DNA of 64,000 nt from Phycisphaerae bacterium (GTDB taxonomy: Bacteria > Planctomycetota > Phycisphaerae > UBA1845 > UTPLA1): NCBI GenBank assembly GCA_023150615.1, contig JAKLKO010000004.1:124001-188000 (forward strand). The letters are read 5' to 3'. Below the pieces are notes generated by a model. That model worked only from the letters and a program-made list of their open reading frames with translations. It made no database searches and was not told where the DNA came from. The first letter of the stretch is position 1. Each line of letters starts with the position of its first letter. Below are positions 8,970-18,876 of this stretch, one piece after another. A program made the translations under genes and the position numbers.

Positions 8970-10013
8970 ATGCTCATCGTCATGCAACGTTCGGCGACGC
9001 CGGAACAAGTCCGCGCGGTGTGCGATCGGATCCGCGAGATCGGCTTCGTTCCGCACGAGATCCCGGGTTCGACGCGCGTGGCGATCGGCATTACGGGAAA
9101 CCCCGGCCCGGTCAGTCCGGAGTTGTTTCAGGACCTGGCCGGCGTGCACGAATGCGTGCCGGTCAGCCGGCCGTACAAGCTGGTGAGCCGGGAGGTCAAA
9201 CCGGAGCCGACGGTCGTGCACGTCCGCGGCGAGCCGATCGGCGACGGGCGGTTGAGCATCATCGCCGGGCCGTGCGCGGTCGAGTCGCGCGATCAGATCA
9301 TGCGTACGGCGGAGCACGTGGCGCGGAACGGCGCGAAGTTCCTGCGCGGCGGCGCGTACAAGCCGCGGACATCGCCGTATGCGTTCCAGGGCTTGAAGGA
9401 CGAGGGCTTGCGCCTGCTGGAGGAGGTCAAGAAAGTCCACGACCTGCGGATCGTGACGGAGGTCAAGGATACCGAGACGGTCCGCGAGGTGGCGGAGGTC
9501 GCCGACGTCCTGCAGATCGGCGCGCGGAACATGCAGAACTTCTCGCTGCTTGAGGCGGTTGGTCGGCTTCGCCGGCCGGTGCTGCTGAAGCGCGGGATCA
9601 GCGCGACGCTGACCGAGCTGTTCATGGCGGCGGAGTACCTGCTGTCGCTTGGGAACTACGAGGTCGTGTTGTGCGAGCGCGGCATCCGGACGTTTGAGAC
9701 GATGACGCGGAACACGTTTGACATCTCGGCGCTGGCGATGATTCAGCACCATACGCATCTGCCGGTCGTGGCGGATCCTTCGCACGGCGTGGGAATATGC
9801 TGGGCGGTTCCGGCGATGGCGCTGGCGGCCGTCGTTGCGGGCGCGGACGGCGTGATGGTCGAGGTCCACCCGGACCCGACGCGGGCGCTTTCGGACGGGC
9901 AGCAATCGCTGACGTTCGAGGCGTTCGAGACGCTGGCGGCGAAGCTTCGGTTCCTGGCGGACTGGCGGGCGAGCGCCGGGATCGTTCCGTCGAGGCGATC
10001 GACTCATAAGTAA
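8970..10013 (+). CDS. aroF: 3-deoxy-7-phosphoheptulonate synthase, class I-beta (AroF/AroG of Bacillus type)
   Basis: It catalyses condensation of phosphoenolpyruvate with erythrose 4-phosphate, the first step of aromatic amino-acid synthesis, in the cytoplasm. The 347 residues comprise an N-terminal ferredoxin-like domain (MLIVMQRSATPEQVRAVCDR, about residues 1-70) and a KDOPS/DAHPS barrel with GPCAVES, GGAYKPRTSPY, EVKDTETV, QIGARNMQN, LLKRGI and VADPSHG, which supply the PEP, sugar-phosphate and metal ligands. The N-terminal domain is the one that binds phenylalanine or tyrosine in thermophilic homologues, so feedback control is likely. Length and motifs are complete. It is followed directly by the 16S promoter region. 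Confidence 0.95.
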   Translation: MLIVMQRSATPEQVRAVCDRIREIGFVPHEIPGSTRVAIGITGNPGPVSPELFQDLAGVHECVPVSRPYKLVSREVKPEPTVVHVRGEPIGDGRLSIIAGPCAVESRDQIMRTAEHVARNGAKFLRGGAYKPRTSPYAFQGLKDEGLRLLEEVKKVHDLRIVTEVKDTETVREVAEVADVLQIGARNMQNFSLLEAVGRLRRPVLLKRGISATLTELFMAAEYLLSLGNYEVVLCERGIRTFETMTRNTFDISALAMIQHHTHLPVVADPSHGVGICWAVPAMALAAVVAGADGVMVEVHPDPTRALSDGQQSLTFEAFETLAAKLRFLADWRASAGIVPSRRSTHK

Positions 10014-10051
10014 TGATGTGACAGTGATTTATATCTGTCCGGCGGGGGCGC

Positions 10052-10079
10052 TTGACAATCGCGGAAGTGACGCTATATT
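10052..10079 (+). promoter_or_regulatory. 16S rRNA promoter P1
   Basis: TTGACA (10052-10057) and TATATT (10074-10079) are separated by 16 bp. This is the best upstream promoter of the rRNA unit and lies 39 bp after the aroF stop codon. Confidence 0.75.
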
Positions 10080-10307
10080 CCACGTTGCCTTGGGCAATCG
10101 TCCGAGGCGCGGTTCGACCTTCTTCGGCCGCGGCGATTCGATCGGCGTGCCGCACTGGCGGTAGACAAACGCCGGAACACGAAGCCGCGGCTTGATCGAC
10201 GAAATGCTGAATGAACGGGAATCCGGGCCTGACCTGGTCCGGATGATCGTCGCGTTTCGTGCGGGTCGGTTCCGAGGGAGTCTCGCACGCGGGTTCGATT
10301 CGCGTGG

Positions 10308-10335
10308 TTGACACGCGGACGGGAGCCGTTAAGAT
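10308..10335 (+). promoter_or_regulatory. 16S rRNA promoter P2
   Basis: TTGACA (10308-10313) and TAAGAT (10330-10335) are 16 bp apart. It lies some 50 bp upstream of the boxA element, the usual order promoter, boxA, mature rRNA. The tandem arrangement P1/P2 is typical of rRNA operons. Confidence 0.7.
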
Positions 10336-10386
10336 GCGGGGCTCGCCGGCCGGACGCGCGATGAGCGCGATCGGAGTCGAGCCGGC

Positions 10387-10398
10387 TGCTCTTTGACA
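10387..10398 (+). promoter_or_regulatory. boxA antitermination element of the rRNA leader
   Basis: TGCTCTTTGACA differs by one base from the E. coli rrn boxA core TGCTCTTTAACA. In known systems NusB and S10 (NusE) bind this RNA and let polymerase read through Rho-dependent terminators in structured rRNA. Its place just downstream of P2 fits that role. Confidence 0.8.
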
Positions 10399-10402
10399 AG
10401 TG

Positions 10403-10413
10403 AACAGAGATCG
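10403..10413 (+). other. 5' arm of the pre-16S processing stem (partner arm 12391-12401)
   Basis: AACAGAGATCG at 10403-10413 is the exact reverse complement of CGATCTCTGTT at 12391-12401. The 11-bp helix (extended by two more pairs after one mismatch) would close a loop holding the whole 16S gene, the form cut by RNase III in pre-rRNA. Only 16S lies between the arms. Confidence 0.75.
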
Positions 10414-10528
10414 CCGCGAGAATGTGAGGCCGGTTCGCCCTCTGCACTGGGCGGGCCTGGTCTAGAGAGTGCCGCGAGCCTTCGGGCGAAGCGGTGCTCA
10501 GGTGTGTTTTTCCGCGAAAGCGGATCAC

Positions 10529-10563
10529 GCTCAAACATTCTCGTGCAGTAAGAGCGTTTGAGC
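10529..10563 (+). other. Leader hairpin upstream of 16S
   Basis: GCTCAAAC (10529-10536) pairs perfectly with GTTTGAGC (10556-10563) across a 19-nt loop in the roughly 290-nt leader between boxA and 16S. No open frame or known RNA motif was recognised in this leader. Confidence 0.5.
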
Positions 10564-10698
10564 CTCGTCGGGTTTCGGACGGGGATCGGCGGGCGTCCGT
10601 GAGGGCGTTCGGCGATGGACCGGTCGGGACCTGGACGATTCCTTGGAAGGATCCCGTGCCGGCGGCCTTCGGGTTGTCGGGCACGTGGCCAGGAAAAT

Positions 10699-12282
<1,584 letters not shown>

Positions 12283-12420
12283 GAGGATCATCTAGGGGCC
12301 GGTTCTCGCGAACCGCGCCATCTGGAAGGTCAGCACATCCTCGGGTCGCCCTCGCGGCGACCGCGGCCGGACGGCAACGGACGGCCCCGACGATCTCTGT
12401 TTCTTCATATTCCAGACCGA

Positions 12421-12455
12421 CCCGTTCGGCGCCCCGGCTCCGAACGGGTTTTTTT
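12421..12455 (+). terminator. Intrinsic terminator of the 16S unit
   Basis: CCCGTTCGG (12421-12429) pairs with CCGAACGGG (12440-12448) across a 10-nt loop and is followed by seven T residues (12449-12455). It ends the rRNA transcript directly after the 3' arm of the processing stem. Confidence 0.92.
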
Positions 12456-12484
12456 GTCTCGGCGCGGATGACAGGGCCGGATCG

Positions 12485-13726
12485 ATGCAAATCGCGCGTC
12501 GTGAAACCGTTCACCCGGTCGTGAGAGCTTCGGCTGTTCAAACCGCGACCCTCGCCCGCGCACGGCGGATCACCGCACTGATGATCATCGCGGTTCTGGC
12601 GTCCGCGTCGCGCGGCGACGACGGACGTCGAGGCCCGACGACCGTGCCTGTCCGCACCAGCCAACCGACCTCCATCATCGAAGTGCTCGAACCCATCCGA
12701 CGGCGCCAGCGGGTTCCGGCGCTGGCGGCAGCCGTGGTAAACGACGCGGGGATGATTGCGCAGGGGGCCACGGGACGTCGCAAGGTGCGTTCAAAGGTCC
12801 GCGTCGAGCTGAACGACCCGTTTCATCTCGGCTCGTGCACCAAGTCGATGACCGCCACGCTGTGTGCGATCCTGGTCGACCGGAAGGTCATTCGGTGGAC
12901 AACGACCGTCGCCGAGACGTTTCCCGAACTGGCCGGATCGCTTCACGCCGACTTTCGAAACGTCACGCTGGAGCAGTTGCTCTGTCATCGCGCGGGATTG
13001 CCGAACGACCATTCGCCGGACCTCGCCATTTTTCCCCGACTCCGCGTCATGGCCGGGTCACTGCCCGAACAGCGCGCGAAACTCGTGGCACTGGCGTTGT
13101 CCCGCGCGCCGGCGTTCCGGCCGGGATCGAAGTTCGCGTATTCGAACTACGGCTTCGCCATCGCGGGGGCCATGGCCGAGCGGGCGGCCGGCCGGGCGTA
13201 CGAAGAGCTGATGCGCCAAAGGGTCTTCGCGCCGCTGGGGATGAGTTCGGCCGGATTCGGTTCACCCGGGTCTGCGGAGCGGCTCGACGCACCGTGGGGC
13301 CATCTGTCGATGCTCGGACTCTTGACGGCGCAGTCCCCCGGCCCGCTGGCGGACAATCCGCCGGCCATCGCGCCGGCGGGCACGGTTCACGCGTCGATCG
13401 GCGATTGGGCGCGGTATGCATCGTTTCATCTGGCCGGGGCGCGCGGCCAGGCGCGACTACTGTCCCGCGCGTCATTCGAAAAGCTGCATGCGGATAACCA
13501 TGGTCAGGAATACGCGTTCGGATGGGTGATTCGAAAGGACGGATGGGCGCGCGGGCGCCTACTCGCGCACGATGGCAGCAACACGATGTGGTACGCCGTG
13601 ATCGTGCTCGCGCCGGAACGAAACGTCGGGTTCGTGATCGCGTGCAACGCCGGAACGCAGTCCGGAGCGAAGGCCTGCCGCCAGGCCTATCTCGCCCTGC
13701 GCGAGCGGTTCACGGCCTCGCCCTAG
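12485..13726 (+). CDS. Serine hydrolase of the beta-lactamase class C / esterase family
   Basis: This is a secreted or membrane-anchored protein of 413 residues; an N-terminal hydrophobic stretch (ITALMIIAVLASASRG) should direct export. The penicillin-binding-fold motifs are present: SxxK as SCTK with nucleophile S117 and general base K120, YxN as YSN in FAYSNYGFAIAG, and a C-terminal HDGSN at the place of the KTG/HxG box. Such enzymes are DD-peptidases, esterases or class C beta-lactamases; HDGSN rather than KTG favours an esterase or peptidase over a lactamase. It starts 30 bp after the rRNA terminator, so it must have its own promoter, which was not recognised. Confidence 0.85.
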   Translation: MQIARRETVHPVVRASAVQTATLARARRITALMIIAVLASASRGDDGRRGPTTVPVRTSQPTSIIEVLEPIRRRQRVPALAAAVVNDAGMIAQGATGRRKVRSKVRVELNDPFHLGSCTKSMTATLCAILVDRKVIRWTTTVAETFPELAGSLHADFRNVTLEQLLCHRAGLPNDHSPDLAIFPRLRVMAGSLPEQRAKLVALALSRAPAFRPGSKFAYSNYGFAIAGAMAERAAGRAYEELMRQRVFAPLGMSSAGFGSPGSAERLDAPWGHLSMLGLLTAQSPGPLADNPPAIAPAGTVHASIGDWARYASFHLAGARGQARLLSRASFEKLHADNHGQEYAFGWVIRKDGWARGRLLAHDGSNTMWYAVIVLAPERNVGFVIACNAGTQSGAKACRQAYLALRERFTASP

Positions 13727-13774
13727 ACCGGGCACCTGCCGGCGATCCTGACCGCAGCCGCCGACGATCGCGCT

Positions 13775-13802
13775 TTGCGATCCGGGCGTTTCTTCCTATA
13801 CT
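13775..13802 (+). promoter_or_regulatory. Candidate promoter of the YmdB-like/GNAT/xseA run
   Basis: TTGCGA (13775-13780), a 16-bp spacer and TATACT (13797-13802) lie about 50 bp before the first start codon. The same -35 hexamer and spacing recur at 62844-62871. Confidence 0.5.
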
Positions 13803-13850
13803 GGCCGCCGTCGACCCGTTTCCGCCTCGCGGCGGCTAGAAAGAAGTCGG

Positions 13851-14669
13851 GTGATCCTCAATCTGCTCTGCATCGGCGACGTGGTGGGCCGGCCGGGACG
13901 CCAAGTCGTCAGCCAGGCCGTTCCCGAACTCATCCGGCGTCACGCGCTCGATTGCGTCGTCGCAAACGTCGAGAACGCCGCGGCCGGCTCGGGCCTGACG
14001 CCGCAGCTCTACGAGAAATTCGTCCGCTACGGCGTCGATCTCATGACGCTCGGCGACCACATCTACCGCCGCAACGAAATCCTGCCGGTGCTCGAAAAGT
14101 CGGACCGGATCGTGCGGCCTGCGAACTACCCGCGCGAGTCGATCGGGCATGAATGGGCCGTCATGCGGACGAAGCGCGGTCCGGGCGTGGCGGTGGTGTC
14201 GCTGATGGGCCGCCTGTTCATGAAGCCGTCGGTCGATTGCCCGTTCCACGCGATCGACCGCGTGCTGGCGGCGCTGCCGCGCGACGTGAAGGTGGTCTGT
14301 GTCGACGTACACGCCGAGGCGACGAGCGAAAAGGTCGCGATGGGCTGGTACCTCGACGGCCGCGTGAGCGTCGTGTTCGGCACGCACACGCACGTCCCGA
14401 CGGCCGACGAGCGCGTGCTGCCGAAGGGCACGGCGTACATCACCGACCTCGGCATGACCGGTCCGTACGACTCGGTGCTCGGGCGGCGGACGGACCGCGT
14501 GACGCGGTACCTGACGACGGGCATGCCGTCGCCGTTCGACGTGGCCGTGAACGACCCTCGCATGTGCGGCGTCCTGGTCCAGGTCGACAGCGATACGGGG
14601 CGCGCGGTGCACATCGAGCGAATTAGCGTGACGGGTTCGTCGGACGAGTCGGACGATGGGCCGGACTGA
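13851..14669 (+). CDS. YmdB-like metallophosphoesterase (TIGR00282 family)
   Basis: It has 272 residues with a GTG start. The sequence carries the family's metal-binding series: CIGDVVGRPGR at the N-terminus, VANVENAAAGSGLT, LGDHIYR, VDVHAEATSEK, GTHTHVPTADE and DLGMTGPYDSVLG. Bacillus YmdB is a cyclic-nucleotide phosphodiesterase that influences biofilm and sporulation decisions, and a Deinococcus relative also cleaves 2',3'-cAMP; the physiological role here is not known. It is the first gene of a tightly packed run (a 14-bp overlap with the GNAT gene, then a 4-bp overlap with xseA), so it is co-transcribed with exonuclease VII large subunit. Confidence 0.92.
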   Translation: MILNLLCIGDVVGRPGRQVVSQAVPELIRRHALDCVVANVENAAAGSGLTPQLYEKFVRYGVDLMTLGDHIYRRNEILPVLEKSDRIVRPANYPRESIGHEWAVMRTKRGPGVAVVSLMGRLFMKPSVDCPFHAIDRVLAALPRDVKVVCVDVHAEATSEKVAMGWYLDGRVSVVFGTHTHVPTADERVLPKGTAYITDLGMTGPYDSVLGRRTDRVTRYLTTGMPSPFDVAVNDPRMCGVLVQVDSDTGRAVHIERISVTGSSDESDDGPD

Positions 14670-15165
14670 CGCGGCGCGATCGACCGCGGCGCACGCCATG
14701 GCGGACATTTGCCCCTACGAGCCTTGGATGAACGAGGCCGTCATCGAGGTCGTGCGATCGGTGCACGACGAGTACGGCTTCACGTGGGAGCACCACGGCT
14801 ACCATCGCGATCTTTACGACATCCCGGGGCAGTACCTCGACGTCGGCGGGGCGTTCTGGGTGCTGGTCGACGGCGACCGGATCGTCGGCTGCGTCGGCGT
14901 GACGCCGCACGAGGGCGAATGCGAGCTGCACCGGCTGTACATGTATTCATCGGTCCGCGGGCGCGGATGGGGCCGCGCGCTGCTAGAGACGGCAATGGCG
15001 TGGGGACGCTCGAAGGGGTTCCGGCGGATGATCGCGTGGTCGGACGTGAAGCTCGGCCGCGCGCATCAGCTCTATCTCGCCGCGGGCTTTCGCATGATGG
15101 GCCAGCGGCGCTGCGATGATCCCGACGAGAGCATCGAGCACGGGTTCTACAAGGAGCCGCTGTGA
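14656..15165 (+). CDS. GNAT-family N-acetyltransferase
   Basis: This 169-residue protein has the acetyl-CoA binding motif in standard form: LHRLYMYSSVRGRGWGRALL (the R/Q-x-x-G-x-G/A loop) and a C-terminal AHQLYLAAGFRMMGQRR segment. It should transfer an acetyl group to an amine of a small molecule or protein; the substrate is unknown. The ATG at 14656 overlaps the preceding gene by 14 bp; a second ATG at 14698 (MADICPYEPW) would avoid the overlap and lose only weakly conserved residues, so the start is uncertain. The stop overlaps the GTG of xseA. Confidence 0.85.
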   Translation: MGRTDAARSTAAHAMADICPYEPWMNEAVIEVVRSVHDEYGFTWEHHGYHRDLYDIPGQYLDVGGAFWVLVDGDRIVGCVGVTPHEGECELHRLYMYSSVRGRGWGRALLETAMAWGRSKGFRRMIAWSDVKLGRAHQLYLAAGFRMMGQRRCDDPDESIEHGFYKEPL

Positions 15166-16691
15166 GCACGCGCGACGCGGGATTCCTGCCGGCCGTGCCG
15201 CTGACCGTGTCGCAGGTCACGCGGCTGGTGCGCGATGCGCTTCGGTCTGCGCTGCCCGAGCGATTGCTCGTCGCGGGCGAGCTGGCCAACGTCTCACGGC
15301 CGTCGAGCGGGCACCTGTACTTTACGCTCAAGGACGCCGAGAGCGAACTGCGTTGCGTGATGTGGCGGTCCGACGCCGCGTCGATGCGGTTTCGGCCGGA
15401 GGATGGCCTGGCCGTGCTCGCGACGGGCGCGATCGACGTCTATGAGCCGCGGGGCCAGTACCAGTTCTACGTTCGCCGGCTGGAGCCGCGCGGAGTGGGC
15501 GCGCTGGAGTTGGCGTTCCGGCAGTTGAAGGAGCGACTGGCGCGCGAGGGTTTGTTCGACGTTGCGAGGAAGCGGCCGCTGCCCGCGTTCCCGCGACGGA
15601 TCGCCGTGGTCACGAGTCCGACCGGCGCGGCGATCCGCGACATCCTTCAGACGATCCGGCGGCGCTACCCGGCCGTGCACGTGCTGGTGCATCCGGTCCG
15701 CGTACAGGGCGATGGCGCGGCGGCGGAGATTGCGTCGGCGATTGCGGCGATCAACGCGCAGGCCGAGCGTCTGGGCGGGATCGACGTGATGATCGTCGGC
15801 CGCGGCGGCGGATCGCTGGAGGACCTGTGGGCTTTCAATGAGGAGATCGTCGCGCGGGCGATCTACGCCAGCCGAATCCCGATCGTCAGCGCCGTCGGGC
15901 ACGAGGTCGACTTCACGATCGCGGACTTCGTCGCCGACGTGCGGGCCGCGACGCCCACGGCCGCGGCGGAGCTGGTCGTTCCGCTGCTGTCCGATCTGCT
16001 CGCGGGCCTGGACGATCGCCGCGCCCGGCTCGCGCGGACGGTGCGATCCTTGCTGGCGCTGGCCACCTCGCGGCTGGCGACGGCGGCGCGAAACGAGTGG
16101 TTCCGCGATCCGCGCGGCTGCATCCTGCGTCGCGAACAGCAGGTGGACGAGGCGGGCTCGCGTTTGCGCCTGGTGACGATGCGGCGAATTTCGCGTCAGC
16201 GCGACGTGCTGCATTGTCTGGAGCGCGCGATGTCGCGACTGCGGCCGGAGGTCGTCGTGGCGCATCGCCGCGAGCGGCTGGCGCGGATCGAGCATCGACT
16301 GCGCTGGGCGCAGGGACGTGCAAACCTGCTGGCCGAGCGGCGGCTTAGCGCACTGCGAACGCGATGGGGCGTGGCCGGACCGCAGCGCATCGTGGATCGC
16401 GATCGGCTGATCATCGCGAACTCGGCGTCGCGGCTGCGCGCGGCGGCGGCGGCGATGCTGGCGCGCGGATCGGAGTGCGTCGGGCAACTCCGGGCACGGC
16501 TGGTGGCGGGCAGTCACGAGCGCGTGCTGCGGAGAGGCTTCTCCATTACCCGTCGGGAACGCGGCGGCCGGCTCGTGCGCGGTCCGCGCGACGTGCGGAT
16601 CGACGAGCGGATCGTGACCCAGACGGCGGAGGGGGAGATTCGCAGTCGGGTGGTCGATGCGGCGCAGGGAGACCTGTTCGAAGCGGATTGA
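15162..16691 (+). CDS. xseA: Exodeoxyribonuclease VII large subunit
   Basis: It forms the catalytic subunit of exonuclease VII, which degrades single-stranded DNA from both ends to oligonucleotides in repair and recombination. The 509 residues begin with an OB-fold domain (VAGELANVSRPSSGHLYFTL) followed by the Exonuc_VII_L domain with VVTSPTGAAIRDILQTIRRR, IVGRGGGSLEDLWAFNEE and VSAVGHEVDFTIADFVAD, all conserved. A long arginine-rich helical region and a C-terminal VLRRGFSITRRERG segment complete the protein. It starts with GTG in a 4-bp overlap with the acetyltransferase. The small subunit gene xseB is not adjacent; it lies about 1.75 kb downstream after two unrelated genes. Confidence 0.97.
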   Translation: MSTRDAGFLPAVPLTVSQVTRLVRDALRSALPERLLVAGELANVSRPSSGHLYFTLKDAESELRCVMWRSDAASMRFRPEDGLAVLATGAIDVYEPRGQYQFYVRRLEPRGVGALELAFRQLKERLAREGLFDVARKRPLPAFPRRIAVVTSPTGAAIRDILQTIRRRYPAVHVLVHPVRVQGDGAAAEIASAIAAINAQAERLGGIDVMIVGRGGGSLEDLWAFNEEIVARAIYASRIPIVSAVGHEVDFTIADFVADVRAATPTAAAELVVPLLSDLLAGLDDRRARLARTVRSLLALATSRLATAARNEWFRDPRGCILRREQQVDEAGSRLRLVTMRRISRQRDVLHCLERAMSRLRPEVVVAHRRERLARIEHRLRWAQGRANLLAERRLSALRTRWGVAGPQRIVDRDRLIIANSASRLRAAAAAMLARGSECVGQLRARLVAGSHERVLRRGFSITRRERGGRLVRGPRDVRIDERIVTQTAEGEIRSRVVDAAQGDLFEAD

Positions 16692-16703
16692 CCGCGGCGT
16701 CGG

Positions 16704-17678
16704 TCAGCGCGGGCCGCGCAATCGCGTTAGGTCGGCCTCGGCGGCGATGTACCCGAATGCGGCCCACTGCGGCCCGCTGACGACGCGTTCGAACGCCTCA
16801 ATGGCCCGGGCCTTGTCGCCGTTGCACAGGTACCAGTTTCCGAGACCGTAGCCGAGCGTCGCCTGGTCGAGGTCGCCGGTGCCCGGGACGTCGAGCAGCT
16901 CGGCGGGCGCGATGCGGCCCTGGTACATGAGGCAGCGGCGGTGGTACGCACCGTTCTCGATGATGTCCATGTTCGGCTGAACGCATTCGAGCGCGCGCCG
17001 CGCCTCGTCGTGTCGGCCGAGTCGCCGGAGCGTCATGGAGGTCCAGTCGGCGACGGCGACGACATTGTCATCAAGGCCGCGCGTGTACCTTCGCGTTTCC
17101 GTCCAGCCGTGCAGCGCCGGCTCGAACTCGCCGCGGACGTAGTGCGCCAGCGCGAGGTGGTACCAGATGTTGAACTTCAGCGTGGTCAGCGGGATGTTGC
17201 GGGCGTTCGGTCGGCCGTCCGGCTCGATCTCGTCGGGTCGGTCGCGCACGAGGTCGGCCGCGCGGCGCAGGTCGACCCGTGCGAGGTCGAATCGCCGCAG
17301 CGTGATGTAGCGGTGTCCGCGATGGCGATAGAGCGAGGCGCAGTCCGCGTGCTTCGCGATGCCGCAACTGAAGACGTCGATCGCGTCGTTGACCCGCAGC
17401 AGGTACCCGAGTCGGCGTCCGACCCAGATGATTCGATCGGGGTCGTCGGGGTCTTCGGCGAGTCGGCGGCGTGCTTCGGCAAGATCGGCTTCGAGTCGTT
17501 CGCGCTGCGGACCGGGCGGAAGTGCGTAGAGCGGCTTGCCGAGCGGCGAGATAAGTTCCGGCCGGCGCGGAGGGGATTCATCGTTGGCGTTCGGGGGCGC
17601 GACGGCGCGAGGTCGATTCACGTCGGCGTGACAACCGAGGGTGAGTGCGAAAAGCAGCGGCAGCAAAAGGCAGCGCAC
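16704..17678 (-). CDS. TPR-containing lipoprotein of unknown function
   Basis: It has 324 residues. The signal peptide MRCLLLPLLFALTLGC ends in a clear lipobox (LTLGC), so the protein is predicted to be lipid-modified and exposed in the periplasm or outer membrane. From about residue 60 the sequence has the helix-turn-helix pattern of degenerate TPR repeats, with the best repeat near the C-terminus (LGYGLGNWYLCNGDKARAIEAFERV). Such repeats bind protein partners. It is transcribed against its neighbours and ends 12 bp from the xseA stop. No enzyme motif was found. Confidence 0.7.
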   Translation of the reverse strand: MRCLLLPLLFALTLGCHADVNRPRAVAPPNANDESPPRRPELISPLGKPLYALPPGPQRERLEADLAEARRRLAEDPDDPDRIIWVGRRLGYLLRVNDAIDVFSCGIAKHADCASLYRHRGHRYITLRRFDLARVDLRRAADLVRDRPDEIEPDGRPNARNIPLTTLKFNIWYHLALAHYVRGEFEPALHGWTETRRYTRGLDDNVVAVADWTSMTLRRLGRHDEARRALECVQPNMDIIENGAYHRRCLMYQGRIAPAELLDVPGTGDLDQATLGYGLGNWYLCNGDKARAIEAFERVVSGPQWAAFGYIAAEADLTRLRGPR

Positions 17679-17835
17679 GCGGAGTGTTTTACCGGCCTGG
17701 TCCGGGGAGCGATAGCATCTGGACGGTGCGTTAAGCCCGACCCTACGATGTCAGTACCTCGGGTTATTCCTGTTTGAATCTGCCGACGAGATTCGGCGTG
17801 TGGACGCCTCGTGACCGGCGGGCGGAGGAGTTTCG

Positions 17836-18381
17836 ATGGTGCGGCGCCGAGGCGGACGGCCAGGCGAAGACCGGATTTCGTGGTACGGCGTGGCGATCAT
17901 CATCGCGATCTTCCCGCTGATTGTGGCTTTCGCGATCTTCGCCGTTTTTGACGCTACGGTGATCGAACCGATCAGGACCCGGCGGGCGCGCCGACGTGCG
18001 CTCCGCATTTGTCGAGGCCGGCCGCTGCTCGTGTTGGGTTCCCGACACGGCTGGCGGGACTTCCTTGCAAACAACGTCGTGGCGCAGTTCGGCGATCAGG
18101 TCGTCTGCGTCTGGAAGGTCTCCAGCGAAAATCACCCGACTTACGCGCTGCTCAGCGTAGCGCGCAACGAACTCCATCGGTGCGGCAAGTGGCCGTCATT
18201 TCCCTTCCTGATATCGCTCCGTGGCGACGGGCGAGAGCGGTCGTTGCTGACGGAGTTGCATCAATCGCTCTTGCCGTACAAGCGGCTGGCGAAGCGCTCC
18301 GCGGAGACGCAAGCGGCCGTGCGGCCGATCCTCGATGAGGCGTTACGACGGCATGGCGTGTCGCTGGACGCGCGGTTGTGA
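17836..18381 (+). CDS. Hypothetical membrane-anchored protein
   Basis: This 181-residue protein is not recognised. A single hydrophobic helix (WYGVAIIIAIFPLIVAFAIF, about residues 16-36) follows a basic N-terminus, so the larger part should be cytoplasmic or periplasmic by orientation that the basic residues on both sides leave unclear. The soluble part contains LLVLGSRHGWRDFLANN and a basic C-terminus. It lies between xseA and xseB without overlap to either. An ATG start with weak ribosome-binding signal makes the exact N-terminus uncertain; coding seems real because of the intact hydrophobic segment and normal codon bias. Confidence 0.55.
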   Translation: MVRRRGGRPGEDRISWYGVAIIIAIFPLIVAFAIFAVFDATVIEPIRTRRARRRALRICRGRPLLVLGSRHGWRDFLANNVVAQFGDQVVCVWKVSSENHPTYALLSVARNELHRCGKWPSFPFLISLRGDGRERSLLTELHQSLLPYKRLAKRSAETQAAVRPILDEALRRHGVSLDARL

Positions 18382-18444
18382 TCGTCGATACGATGCGGCG
18401 CGAATCGCGTGCCGATTGCGTGCGGTTCGACGGAGGACCGGCGG

Positions 18445-18702
18445 TTGTCGAAGGACAAGCTGAAGTTCGAACAAGCGCTGGAGCGGCTCGAGAAGATCGT
18501 CGAGGGGATCGAGCAGGGCAAGATCGGCCTCGAGGAGTCGATCGAGCGCTTCGCCGAGGGCATGTCGCTGATCCAGCACTGCCGCGCGATCCTGGCGGAC
18601 GCGGAATTGAAGATCCAGAGATTGCAGGCGGACGCCGACGGGACCCTGCGGGCGGGCACGTTGGTCGAACCAGCGAACGAAGCCGACGACGCGGACGTAT
18701 AG
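18445..18702 (+). CDS. xseB: Exodeoxyribonuclease VII small subunit
   Basis: It has 85 residues. The typical small-subunit sequence is complete: LKFEQALERLEKIVEGIE, GLEESIERFAEGMSLIQHC and LADAELKIQRL, which form the coiled helices that coat and restrain the catalytic XseA subunit. The start is taken as TTG at 18445 because GGAGGA (18432-18437) stands 7 nt before it and the protein then begins just before the conserved KLKFEQAL helix; a GTG at 18409 would add 12 residues of poor quality. It leads a run with ispA and dxs, the common bacterial order xseB-ispA-dxs, while xseA is displaced upstream. Confidence 0.93.
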   Translation: MSKDKLKFEQALERLEKIVEGIEQGKIGLEESIERFAEGMSLIQHCRAILADAELKIQRLQADADGTLRAGTLVEPANEADDADV

Positions 18703-18876
18703 TCGTCGGAGCCGCGCGGCCGGAGTCGTGAGCGAAGGTCCGTGCGGTGGTTATGGCACCGAGGCGTCGGGGTCGAAAAAAGGGCATCGAGGGGTCCGCC
18801 GTGCGACCGCCTGCCGCTACAATACCCGCCGGTCGAATCGAGGCGCGGCGGTCGAGAACCGCTGTCGGGTGATTGC

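Noticed and set aside
10285-10306. Possible tRNA T-arm (GGTTCGATTC) near promoter P2
   Set aside because: No anticodon arm, D-arm or acceptor pairing could be built around it; the bases overlap a promoter.
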